Assembly (NCBI RefSeq): GCF_000203815.1
Contig: NW_004457735.1
Span: 186,001-250,000, forward strand
Direction of reading: 5' to 3'
Length of the DNA stretch: 64,000 nucleotides
DNA from: Cavenderia fasciculata
Taxonomy: Eukaryota; Evosea; Eumycetozoa; Acytosteliales; Cavenderiaceae
The notes beneath the pieces were generated by a model. That model made no database searches. It was not told where the DNA came from and saw nothing but the letters and a program-made list of their open reading frames with translations. Position numbers and translations under genes: made by a program. Below are positions 23,236 to 35,200 of this stretch, piece after piece; the stretch's first letter is position 1; each line of letters starts with the position of its first letter.

Positions 23236-24714
23236 TTAATTGTTTGTAATTCTTGAGCCAAATGATTCAAAGTTTTGTCTTAACCCTTCGAAATCGAATG
23301 GAATTGGGTGGACTACTTCTGTATTATTATTGGTATGAATATGTAAAGGACTCGATGGACCTTGTTTTTGTGGAGTAGAAGGACGTTGGTAGGGAGATGG
23401 GGGACGTTGATAGGGAGATTGAGATCGTCTATAATTTAAAAGACTAGACTGCTGTTGACTTTTCGAAGCTACATCTGGATGGATGTTACTTGTTGTTTCT
23501 GGTGAGAATTGGTGGTAGGTAGATGATGATGGTGATGATACCTTTTCACTTGCAAATAAATTCGGACTACCATGGGTAGATGAAGCATCTGACATAATTA
23601 TAGTGTCTGGTGCTTGTTGGAAAAAAGATGATGATGATGATGATGGTTGTTGTTGTTGTTGGTGTTGTTGTTGTTGTTGTTGTTGGGTTGGTTGATAAAT
23701 TGGTCTAGCGTTTGAGTTGTTATTCATTTGATTATGATGTTGATTATGAAACATCAATTGTTGTTGTTGTAGTTGATATTGGTAATTTTGGATTTGTTGG
23801 TTGTATTCTGCCGCTGATGAAGAAGAAATTTCATTAAATTGTGGGTATGGTTGAAATTGTGGTTGTAGTAATGGAGTGGGTGGATATGGAGGTGTAATTG
23901 ATACTGATATTGGGGATGATGACGATGATTTGGGATTTCTTGGTTGTTGTTGTTGTTGAGGTTGTTGTTGTAATGATACTACAGCCACTTGAGTAGGTGA
24001 CTTGTTTCTAGAAGATGATGATGTTTGTTTAATTATAAAACCATCATTTATATCATCATGATGTTTACGTCTGGAATGACCCTTGTCAGAGAGAAAGTGT
24101 CGGAGTATGATGGAACTGTCTTCAACATTTTGGTCATTCTCTGACGAGAGACTATACTCAAACATTCTCTTTTGGCTCTGTTCATTATGAAGTGTCATCA
24201 TCTTTTTAAATCCAATTACATTTCCAGTTTGAGTCTTTAGAATTTTGATTTCTAAAAAAACAAAAAAAGAAAAAGTAAAACAAAAAAAAAAAAAAAGTAA
24301 TTCATTAATCTCAATATTACTCTCTATGGAGGATCTTTAAATTATATATATAGTCTATTTACCATTTTGTTTCCATTCACCATCTTTTGTAGTACGAAAT
24401 AACTTCTTTGATAGAAATGAGAATTCCAATGTTGCAATAATATGGATTTCTCCCTCTTCTTTTTGGGTGATTGATTTTGGATGGAAATAGTTAGTAAAAA
24501 AAATAATAATAATAATAATTGGTTGTTTCTTTTTTTTCTTTTTTTTAAATAATTATTTACCCACAACCTCATCAAGAAATGATCTTTCAGTGATGACTGG
24601 AATATTTAAAGAGTTAAACTGGATGGTTGTAGTAGAGTTTTTTGTGTTTTTAAACAACCGCAGAATTTCAATATATTCCAAATCTTTGAATCTTTTGGAA
24701 AGGGTGGCAACCAT
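23236..24714 (-). CDS. Q/S/P-rich protein with a compact N-terminal domain
   Basis: Exons 24714-24561, 24458-24363 and 24251-23236 give 421 aa. Exon 1 starts MVATLSKRFKDLEYIEILRL, exon 2 runs EEGEIHIIATLEFSFLSKKL, exon 3 starts EIKILKTQTGNVIGFKK. Both joins are in phase 1, which supports the model, although the first intron ends in an unusual AAAAAG acceptor. The first 105 residues form an ordered alpha/beta-looking domain. The remainder is low complexity: Gln runs, Ser runs, then the repeated SPYQRP (three units). I do not recognise the domain. Intrinsic disorder with polyQ would fit a regulatory or scaffold protein. Confidence 0.7.
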
Positions 24715-27346
24715 TTTGGACAACAGAAGAATCGATTCTCACCTAGGTGTTGTAGGGATATAGGTAGGTAGGTGTGACCACACAGCCACAACTTTAAAGT
24801 TTTTAAAAAATAATTTAAGATGATAGGTAGGTTGTTTGGTTTGGTTGGGTTTGGTTGATTGGTGATTGATTAAATATATAAAAAAAGCAAAAAGGCAACG
24901 ACCAATCAATTAATTGCTTGGTTGTTGTTGGTTTATATATATTTATATATATATGTAAATAAGAGAATATATATATATATATTTATATTTAAATGATCGA
25001 TCACTACCACTGATGATGGTGATGGATATAACCCATTCTCTGCTGCTGCTACTGCCAGCCAGCCAGACAGACAGACATTGTTAACTTCACCAACCAAAAA
25101 TAACATATTGTTGGAACATTTTTAAATTTTGTTGTTTGGTTGGAGATGCGCTTGCATCAATTCAACTTTCATGTGGGTTGTAATGATCTTCGACAGTATC
25201 TGATGAATATAATGATTGATGAATGGTATGCACCATGTGGATTCACATCATCAAAATTCTTATACGGAATTGACCATCCAATTCAGTTCTAATTGACTTG
25301 TTGTTGGGTGCATGTTGCGGTTGTGGTATGATGATTGGTGTTGTTGTTGTTGTTGTGGAAAACTAACCTGATCAATCCCTTTGAGTGTGCGTGATGGTGA
25401 TAGTAGGTGATTGAAGCAAAAACATGTTTTTGTTCTCCTATTCCTCCTATTACTCACCTTGTTGTTGGGTGTGTGTCTGCGTGGTTATGTGAATCATTAT
25501 ATTATGTTTGGTCATCTTCACCTTTATCATCATCATTTTCTTGTTCTTGTATGGGTTTTGCTAAAAATACCCTACCCCTCCCCTCCTCCTCCTTGAATAT
25601 TTTGATTGGTTCCGCACCCACATTTTTGAATTAAATGATTTGGGTGAAGTGTTGAGTGTGAAAAGCATTTTCATGATCCCAATTTTTTTGATTGATTGAT
25701 TGATTGGGAAACACCCTAATCAACAATCAACCCACCACTACCCAAAAGAAGTTGAAATGCATTAATGATACAAGCTCCTCCAAAAAGACATCCATCCATC
25801 AATAAATAACCTGAAAACACCTAATTTGTCCACACATTGATCCTTGTAGATCTATTCTTCTCTCCTCTCCAATGTTTTATAGATGGTTTAAAAAAAATCA
25901 TTATTAGATTCTCTTCTTCTTCTCTTCCTCTTCTTCTTCTTGATGACAATGAGATTGATGATATTTGATGATGCAAATGATGATGCAAGAGAGGGGAGTG
26001 ATGAAAGAAGAAGATGATGATAAATGTGAAGGTTTGGTTGAACAATCAGTTTGTTTCTCTATATTATCTTGATCATCTGATACGTGGCTAATTGTATCCC
26101 AAATTTAGCAGTGGTTCAACCTACCTACCTACTGGAATTACGATTATTATTAATATTCATTTTCAACAACAACTTTGAGAAAAAAAAAACCATGGTTTAT
26201 CTTTCCATCATATGATAGGTTAACCCAGTGCCACTCACCATTATTATTATGGATGATGACAATATTGCCAGGAGCATTCAGCAGCACCATTCTGTGACAT
26301 CCGTAATGCTTCTTCCTTGTTCCTGTTTCCTCTTCTTCTCTTTGTTCTGTGTTTTGTGGGGGGGGTGAAAAAGGAAAAGGTAAGGTTTGGGAAGGGTTCT
26401 TTCAACATGTTGGTGTGTTGATGGAGGTTTTCAATATTGATTCAATTATTAAAAATAATACGCCGTATAATAATAATAATAAATATTCATAATAATAATA
26501 ATAATTTTGATTTTCCAAGATGAATATATCACAACTGTGTTGTTGAGTAATCTGATTTGTACAAATTCAGTCGCACTCTTGTTCCACTATAATTGTTATT
26601 ATTATTATTATTATTATTACTCGTCGTGGTTGGTTGGTTATTTTAATATATGTATAATGTCAACACCACTTTTAAAAAATTGGATCTTGTAAATATTCTA
26701 ATATTAATATCTATAGATAATATTCCACTTGTTTGTTTTAGAATAATCTGTGTTTGTGATGTTTGTCGATGAAAAAGTTTCCATTTATATATTATTTGTT
26801 TAAACGTAAAAGGTAACTACCAACTACCTTTTATCCAAATAAGGGTGAAGTAGTGAGCATTGCAATGTTGTTGGATGGTTAAATGATATCATCATCTTGC
26901 AAGATAACAATAATTACTACTAAAACTAACAAGTCAGTAGCATTAGGTTAGGTTACATTTAATACAAGCAACAATTGACATGATGATGATGATGAGGATG
27001 ATCTTCTTCTCCAATCATGGATAGACTCGTCAAACTTGAAGGGGCAGTACTGGTTCTGCCTATCAATCTGTAATCATCATTCACAATCCAGAACAATGAA
27101 TATTAGTTACCTACCTATCTACCTACCTACCTGACTATCTGTTTATTCATCTTCAATGAGTTTTAACTGAATATAGAAAGAAGAAGAAGAAGAAGAAGAA
27201 GAGTATGGAATAACAAACTATAAATACCGTAGTATTGCTTTCTTTATACCATCATCACAAAACTAAAACTAAAACTACTAACTACTAAAAAAAACTTAAA
27301 GTACTACCTCCTTCTCCTCCTCCTCCTCCTCCTCACCACCATTAAA
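24715..27346. other. Long non-coding region (2.6 kb)
   Basis: No ORF here has convincing coding bias, splice partners or a family match. The stretch has many T/G-rich and A/T-rich runs, TTGGTTG-type words, a CACCCACA motif at 25615-25622, CT- and GAA-repeats (25916-25940, 27181-27201) and TACC repeats (27104-27131). It is the longest gene-free stretch in the window. It may hold the control region of the small gene at 27347 and of the 24714 gene, or an unrecognised RNA. Confidence 0.5.
25615..25622 (+). promoter_or_regulatory. CACCCACA G-box-like motif
   Basis: Exact match to the CA-rich half of GBF-type elements, inside the long non-coding region. One 8-base match can arise by chance; listed because of its place in a large putative control region. 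Confidence 0.2.
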
Positions 27347-27557
27347 ATGTTATTCAGTAAGTATACAAATACAATACATTATATTCCATCTTTCTAATAT
27401 TTGTTCTATTGTAGAATCTATGACACAACTATGTAACTTTCAACAAACTACTACTATGAATAATGACTTGTTGAATAGTTCCTCTACTACAACTGCTACT
27501 ACATCACAACAAGGAGTGAATAATATTGCTTGGATGCGTTGGAGATCTAGATACTAA
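27347..27557 (+). CDS. 50-residue two-exon protein
   Basis: Exon 1 is only 10 nt (27347-27356, ATGTTATTCA), the intron is 27357-27414 (GTAAGT to GTAG), exon 2 is 27415-27557. The product starts MLFKSMTQLCNFQQ, is rich in Thr/Ser/Asn/Gln and ends NIAWMRWRSRY. Dictyostelids have many small developmental genes with exactly this plan of a tiny first exon and short low-complexity protein (for example the hssA/sigN-type genes), but I cannot assign it to one. The aromatic and basic end is distinctive. No signal peptide. Confidence 0.6.
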
Positions 27558-28046
27558 TATAGTTATATTCACTCTCTGTCTCTCTCTCTCTCTCTTCACC
27601 AACTTTTGTCGATCATCTTTCGTACAATATATGCTAAAATTGAATTTCTTATTCTCTTCTATCTATCTATCTTTCTCTTTGTGTCATCATATATTATATC
27701 ACTAGTATACAAATAAATACATCTTATTAATATTTAAATTCTATAAAATACACTTCGAAGCACTTATAAACTTGAAAAGCTCAAATATGGGATGGAGTAG
27801 GAGCAGGTGAGAAAAAAAAAAAAATAATATTAATCTGTTTTTTTAGACGAACGAGACTTTTGAAAACATCTCCCTCTCATGCTCTAATGAGACGAAAGTA
27901 ATTACTTTACGCGACAAACAAACAAACGATCACACGTATTATTAATTAATAATATTATTCATACATATTCTTCTTACTCTTGTTATTATTACACACACAC
28001 ATATATATATATAATATCACAACACAAGAGAAGAGAAGAGAAGAAG
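27558..28046. other. Intergenic, no gene seen
   Basis: CT-rich run after the small gene, then AT-rich DNA with A-runs and a GA-rich leader (28027-28044) just before the RRP9 start. No RNA gene or ORF can be supported. Confidence 0.6.
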
Positions 28047-30491
28047 ATGGATAGTTTCTTTGCAAAACCAAAACCTTCGAGAGGAGGAGGAGGAAGAGGT
28101 GGCTCATCATCAAGAGGTGGGTCATCCTCTAGAGGAGGCTCATCATCAAGAGGTGGAGGAGCTGTCGCAAGAGGTGGAGGAAGAGGAGGTTCATCGAGAG
28201 GTGGTTCATCATCCAGAGGAGGTGCAGGAGGAGCCATGACAAGAGGTGGAAGGGGTGGTTCGTCGAGAGGTGGACCATCAAGAGGTGGTTCATCTAGAGG
28301 TGGTTCATCGTCAAGAGGAGGACCATCAAGAGGTGGTAGAGGTGGACGTGGAGGAAACAATAATAATAATAGTAAAAAGGATCAACCACAGAAACAACAA
28401 CAACAAGAGGATGATGACGATGAAGATGAAGAAGAACAAGACAGCGACAATGAAAATACTCAAAATGGAAATGGAAAGAGATATAGAGATGATGATGATG
28501 AAGATAATGAAGATGAGGAAGATGAAGAAGATGAAGAAGAAAAACAAGAAAAACAACAACAACAACAACAACAAGAACAACAAGAAAGAATGATGAATCA
28601 ACTTGTTGATGAAGAAGAAGAATCGGTCGATGAAAAACGTATTAGAATCGCCAAGGAATACTTGGCAAAGATTAGAGAAGCCAAGGGAGAGTTGGATATG
28701 GATAGTGCCATCAAAGACGATTTGCTCAAGCAACAAGGAAGACACGCCCGTCTTGTCAAAGACACTGTCCAAAAATTAAGTATCACCGACAAGAACATCA
28801 CATTGCTCAGAGGTCACGATCAACCTGTCACCTGTATTGCCATCAGTGATGATTTGAAATATATATACAGTGCTTCAAGAGATTGTATTGTAAAATGTAT
28901 GTATAAACTATATATAATCATTAAATCATTCTTTTCCGATTATTAATTCAATTGTTTGTTTGTTTGTTTCTTTTTTGTTTATTTTAGGGAACATGGAAAC
29001 TCTATTAAAGGAAAAGAAAATACGTGCAATTTATACATCAAAGAAAAAGAAACGTGATGAAAGAGAGTCAATGAGAAAGAAGAAACAACAACAATACCAA
29101 AAACAACAAAAACAACAAGACAAGCCAGTCGTCCAAGACGAAAAAGATGACAAGGTTATTGGAAGTGACAAACCTGCTGTTTCCAATGGATCGGGAGAAG
29201 ACAAACAATATACTGATAGTTATACTGGACGTATATTTGCAATGGCGTTGAGTGACGATGGTACATTGTTGGCAACTGGTGGAGAAGAACGTGTCATCAA
29301 GGTATGGGATACCGCCAACTTTAAGTTGTTGGAGACATTCCGTGGCCATCGTGATATTGTTAGTGCTTTGACCTTTAGAAAGGGGACACATACTTTGTAT
29401 AGTGGGTCACACGACCGTACTCTCAAAGTATGGGATCTCGATCAATTGGCATTTGTCGATACTCGTTACGGCCATCAAAGTCCTATCCTCGCTATCGATG
29501 CATTGTCAAGAGAGAGATGTATCACTGCCGGTGAAGATAGATCCTGTCGTATTTGGAAGATCCCCGAAGAAACCCAACTCATCTATCGTTCCCATTCTCG
29601 TCCAATCGACTGTATCTCCCTTCTCGCCGAAGATCACTTTGTCTCTGGTAGTCAAGATGGTGCCATCTCGCTCTGGAACGTTAACAAAAAGTCACCCATC
29701 TATACCCAAAACAAAGCTCATCCAAACGGTCCCATGCATTGGATCTCTTCAGTTGCCTGTGTCAAGTTTGGCGATCTCGTCGCCTCTGGTTCATGTGATG
29801 GTCATATTAAACTTTGGGGTATTTTTGATACTAAATTAAGATTAGTTAATACTATTCCTTTGGTATGTATACTACAACACAACATAACATATAATATAAC
29901 AACAAACATTTACTAACTTTGTATTATTATTATTTTTTGAAAATATTATATTTTTAGAATGGATTTATAAATGGAATGGAATTTTCAAAGGCAGGAGATA
30001 TGTTGGTAGCAGCTATTGGACAAGAACATAAACTTGGAAGATGGGCAAAGATCAATACTGCCAAGAACGGTATTGCTATTGTTAGATTGGATGCATGTCA
30101 AGAAATGAAACCAATCCAAGAAGATGAAGTAGAACAACCTGAACAACCTGAACAAGACGACCAAGAAATGGAAAATCAATCTGATCAAGAAGAACAAGAA
30201 CAAGAACAAGAAGAGGTTGAACCACAACAAGAAGAACCACAAGAAGAAGAAGAAGAAGAAGAGGAAATAGATGAGGAGGCATTAGAAAAGGAATTAAAAC
30301 AAGATGACGATGAAGAAGAGGAAGAGGAAAATGACGATATTAAAAGACAAGTAGCCGACGAAGATAATACTTTATATATGGGTAATAGCAAGGGTAAAAA
30401 GTCAATGAAAGCACTTGGAGGCTTAAAGAAACAAAAATTAAATAATAATAATGGTGGTTTTAAATTATTATCGTCAAAGAAAAAAAAGTAA
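28047..30491 (+). CDS. rrp9: RRP9/U3-55K, WD40 protein of the U3 snoRNP
   Basis: Exons 28047-28896, 28988-29862 and 29958-30491 give 752 aa. Joins read CIVK-W-NMETL (phase 1) and NTIPL to NGFINGME (phase 0), both matching human RRP9. The C-terminal part has seven WD40 blades, including FRGHRDIVSALTFRKGTH, ALSRERCITAGEDRSCRIWK and the family end AAIGQEHKLGRW. Just before them lies the conserved helical RIRIAKEYLAKIREAKGE. RRP9 binds the U3 box B/C motif and is needed for early 18S rRNA processing in the nucleolus (family knowledge). Odd points: residues 12-100 are RGG/SRGG repeats like the GAR domains of fibrillarin and nucleolin, then an acidic/Gln tract; the C-terminus has a second acidic tract and KKKK end. 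The total is well above the human 475 residues. Confidence 0.95.
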
Positions 30492-30586
30492 AATAAATAA
30501 CTAAATAACATAAATAATAATAATAATAATTTGGCTGGATATATTACAATTTATTTATTTACAACTTTAATATTTATATTTATATT

Positions 30587-31134
30587 TTACTTGTCTCTTT
30601 CAATACTACAAAACTCGACACAATACTTTGAGAAAAAAAAAAAAGATGAATTGTTAATCAACCATTAATGGAATTAGGTAATTCCGATGAGAGGATGATG
30701 GATGATTGATTGATTGATTGATTGATACATACTCTATAATCAGTAGCAGATCTCGAAAAACATTTCAATAAAATAGCCATTCCCTGTCGATTGGAATAAC
30801 ATTCAGTTTTTGCATGTGTATAGTTTTGTGAACATAGATGAATACATGGTTGCAATGTTGCTGGATCATATGAAGATCTATGGTTATTATTATTATTATT
30901 ATGATCATTTATAATATTGATTTTGGTATCTTCTTCAGAGGATGAGGATGATGATGGTGGTGGTGATAAGGAGGATACATCGACGATGACGGCAGGAGAG
31001 GTATTGGTGATAGATATAGATATTGGATCACATACTACAAATTGTAAAATGATAAAAACCATCAACAACAATCCTATTTTTAAAAGTCTTTTGTCTAGAC
31101 TACTTTGAGTCTTAGTAATCTTTGTCGATTTCAT
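30587..31134 (-). CDS. Secreted six-cysteine protein
   Basis: Exons 31134-30733 and 30625-30587 give 146 aa. Without splicing the frame runs into simple sequence; with the GTATGT donor and the CTCAAAG acceptor the end becomes DYR-YCVEFCSIERDK. A hydrophobic leader (LLKIGLLLMVFIILQFVV) is followed by a Ser/Pro/Asn-rich spacer and a cysteine domain at residues 97-140: C-x3-C-x10-C-x12-C-x10-C-x3-C. The symmetry, completed only by exon 2, supports the splice. It matches the C-x10-C pair of the 68-residue protein at 21036. Likely a disulfide-pinned helical hairpin, exported. No known family recognised. Confidence 0.65.
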
Positions 31135-32236
31135 ATTTGTTTTTTTTTTTCCTAGGTATAGATAGAAAGAGTGTGATTAAATATTATAGAACCATAGAAT
31201 AGATGAATATGTGTTGTTCAAAAGTAGAATTGAAGAGAATAAAAAAGAATATTAAATTTAAAATATTTATATCATTTTTGTAACTGACAGAGCCATCCCC
31301 CACAGTTAGACAACAACATCAAACACACCACCCTCCTCAAAACACATGCTCCTCACACCCCCTCTATGTGGCACAATGTGACCGAGTGAAGAGAAAAAGC
31401 CATCATACCCATGCCAATACATATATATATATTCGACAAAGTACTTCGTATATCATTTGTTAATCATTTTTAAAAAAATCTATATGTAAAAATAATAATA
31501 ATAATTATTATAAGATGGTTTCCAAAAATAATAAATAGTACAACGAAAGGATGACAGTTACCAAAGCAAAAGTGAGTCGACTCTACACCAAAAATTATTT
31601 TTTGATCATCTGTCTGTCTCTCTGAAAAAGCAAGGATTTCATTGAATTTCTGATGTGTTGTAACTTGTGAGTTGAACCCTAAAATAGGCAAGCAAAGAGA
31701 TGATGACATGTTGGATGCAGCCTTCTATATATGAACGACGACAAAACAGAACAACAAACAGCTATGAACATTTAAATAAGAGTGTTTAGTAGTGAGTGCA
31801 AACATGATCTTATCGTAAAATAGTTGTTACTTTAAAACGAAACCATCTTCTTTATAACCATCCATCATCATCATCATATTATTTATTATTTATTTGTTCA
31901 CCAAGAGAGAGGTTTAATTAATTTTCGATAAGACACACTTCATTGAGTTTCCATCCCCCACTCGACACAGCTATCTACTCACCAGTTTTTATTAAATCAT
32001 CATTAGCATCAGCATCAGATATATATTTATATTTATATATTTATACTTTTATATATTAGATTGTTAAGAGTAGGGTTTGGTCAAATTTAATTTAATTTAA
32101 AATTACATAACGCGATCGAGATCGGTCTTGCCTACCCTGTAACATTATTATTATATTATTATTATTATTATTATATTAGTCGAGTGTATCAACAGATAGA
32201 GATAGAGAAAGAGAAAGAGAGATAAGATAATCAAAA
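31135..32236. other. Divergent intergenic region
   Basis: 1.1 kb between the secreted-protein gene and the LRR gene, which point away from each other. It has AT-rich runs, a CA/CCCC-rich patch (31290-31385) and TTA repeats near 32145-32178. A 79-codon minus-strand ORF at 31470-31709 ends in a poly-Ile run from a repeat and is not convincing. Confidence 0.5.
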
Positions 32237-35200
32237 ATGGTATTCTCAGCAGTCAAGAATTTTGTTGGTATGTTTTGTACAAGAGGACTATAAACACCTG
32301 TCTAGATAGATAGATAGATGGTCGATTGGCTATATTTAGAAATATGTAATATTAATGTGATGTTTGTTTGTTTGTTTGTTTGTTGATATGTATATGTCTT
32401 GTATAGAGAAGAACCAAGATTTGGATAAAAGAATTAGTAGTTTAAAAGGAAAGATTAAAGATAGTTTTCAAGTACAGATCAATACGAGTAGTGCATCGTT
32501 TGGTAGTTGGGGAGGTGGTAGTTCATCACCGGGTGGAAGTGGAGGAGGCAACAAGAAAACAAAGAGAGATCGTGCCTATCAACTCAATTTTGAACAATCA
32601 CTACATCAATTCCTTCCTCCACCTCTACCAGTATTGGCACAAATACAAAAGGATGCCATCATGAAGCAGGTACCCGTTGTCACAGACTATGCAATCACAC
32701 CATTTTCATTTTATTTTGAAGAGATTGAAGAAGCCTATCCAGTACCCAATGCTCTGGTAGATGAAGATGATCTACCTCAAATACCAGAACCGTCAGAGGG
32801 AATGCATCCATACGGGTTTGACACGGTTCAATACAATGCTCGAAAAACTTCCTCACCAGTCGAAGACGTCAAACCAAACTTTCTCAAAGGTAATCCTAAT
32901 CCAATGAAAACATTCAATCAAACTGCAGAACTTGAACGTGTACTTTCTTATCAAGACCTCGTAACACGTCTCAATTTAAATAATGTAACTTATATTTGTA
33001 TTGCCGATTATCCCCTAACAACTAAAACAAAGAAATTATTATGGAAAAAGGTAAAAAAAAAAACTATTAAAACAAACTATATATATATATATATATCTAA
33101 TTACATTACTTACTAATTTACATTTATTTTTGTTTAGATTCAATTATGTCCATTAATTGAAACATTGATTTTAAAAAATGTTGGTATTGGAGGTGTACAT
33201 AAACAAATTAGACTTCCAAATTTAAGATTCTGGTATGTTTATATTTTAAAACAAAAAAAAAAGAAAAAAAGTGACACTAATATTTTATTTCTATTTATTT
33301 TTATTTATATATTTTAGTGACTTATCACAAAATAGAATTAAAACATTAAGATCAATTAGAAAGATTACAAAATATTCAAAATTGTTGGAAGTATTTAATT
33401 TGACAGGAAATCCATTGGTTAGAGAGGGAAGTGATTATTTCCTTAGATTACATGCAGCTTTACCAGTGTTGGAAACCATCTCACAGAAACAAACACCTGT
33501 AGAGGACCGTATCAAGGCGATCACCTTTTATGGTGGGACAGTGGAACGTGGCAAAATCGAACATGTACGTTGGGCATTGAATTTGGACAATGTACCAGAT
33601 ATTCGAGCACTCAGACCTGTACATCCAGGTTGGTTGCCACAGAATTTGACACAACTCATCATGTCCAATTCACAGATTAGATACTTTTACGTTGGTAATA
33701 TGGTGTCGTTGAGGCACTTGGATTTGAGTGGCAACCTCATCTATGAAATCACAACGGCCGGGTTTGAAAAATGTGATAATCTATCGGTACTCAACCTGTC
33801 CAACAATGTGTTGCTGCGTATGGAGATGCTCAATGTATTCGAGTTTACACCATCGTTGCGTAATATCAACTTGCAGGCCAACCCTCGCTTTGAAAACTAT
33901 CGTATGAAACTCATTTATATTACGCGTAACATCAAGGGAACGAATCGTGCGACGGGTGTGGTGCAGATTGACGAGGTGCCAGTCACACGTGAGGAGCGTA
34001 TTCGGGCAATCGAGCAGTTTGAGCCGGCCGCCAACGGCAGCGGCGGCTCCAACACGGCATCGATCTTTAGATGGCGGTTGCTGCTGATCGAGCGGTTCGG
34101 ACACAAGCAGCTGCAGTCGATCCCCGACTATTTGACGCGTGTAAAGTGTGCGTCGTTCCCCAAGTCGGCGCTGTCGCTGTGCGACGTGTCGATCTTTACC
34201 AATGTGCAGATTGTCGACTTTTCAGGCAACCAACTGACCGCCTTTACGGGATTGGCGAATCTCGCCAAGTTGCGTATACTCTATCTGCACGACAACCCCA
34301 ATCTCGAGACCAACTCGGTGCTCGTGCAACTGGCCAATCTCGAGCGTCTAGAGTCTGTCTCGTTCTTTGTCAACGACCCTTCGCACTCGCGATCTACACT
34401 CTCGAAAGAGTACCGTGCGCGACTCCTCACCACGGTCATTGCCAAGAACCGCAACCTCATGTTGATCGACAGCACACCCATCTCGTATCTCGAGCGTGTC
34501 GACGCATACACCAACGCCGGGTTCCCACGTGAAGTTGTTGAAAAGTATCGCTTCTTTTTGGCGTTGACGGTCAATTGCACGATGCACTTTAACCGAGAGA
34601 TCCAACCCGACCAAGTCGAGATTGGCAAGCAGTACGACCCAGTTGAAATCACCGGTCTGCGTCGTCTGCGCGACTGGCACCTCACCAGCGAGGCATGCAA
34701 CTTTTCCTACTTTTTCAACGTCACCGATATGGATCTCAGCAACAATCTGTTGGTCGATATTGCCAATATCGGCCTGCAGACACTCGTCAAGCTACAACGA
34801 CTCTCTCTCATCAACAACCAGATCCAAACACCCATCCCCATCGTCGCACAGATTCTCGATCAACTCGTCAGTCTCGAGACATTTGCCATTCGTGCAAACC
34901 CCATCATGCAGTCTCCCACAGACCGTCTTGCGCTCATTGGCAGTATGGCCACCATGAAACAACTCGATCAAACCCTCAAAGTAATCGATACAGAGATTAC
35001 CATCTTTGATAAAGTTGAAGGTTGGAAGGTTGCTGGTGGTTCAACAAGAGATGCTGAAACTTTTAAATTATCTTATATTACTTCTGTTAAACAATTAAAT
35101 CTTTATGAAAATACTGTATGAAATAGAAAAAATAGAACAAAAAAGAAAAAAAGAAAGATATATTCTCTAACCTTTTTATTTATTTATTTTTAGTTGGTAA

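Noticed and set aside
28047-28360. Pro-rich minus-strand ORF (PPLDEPPL repeats)
   Set aside because: It is the reverse reading of the RGG repeats of RRP9; the plus-strand gene explains the frame.
31470-31709. 79-codon minus-strand ORF with hydrophobic end
   Set aside because: The hydrophobic part comes from an ATT repeat read as Ile; no start context or similarity.
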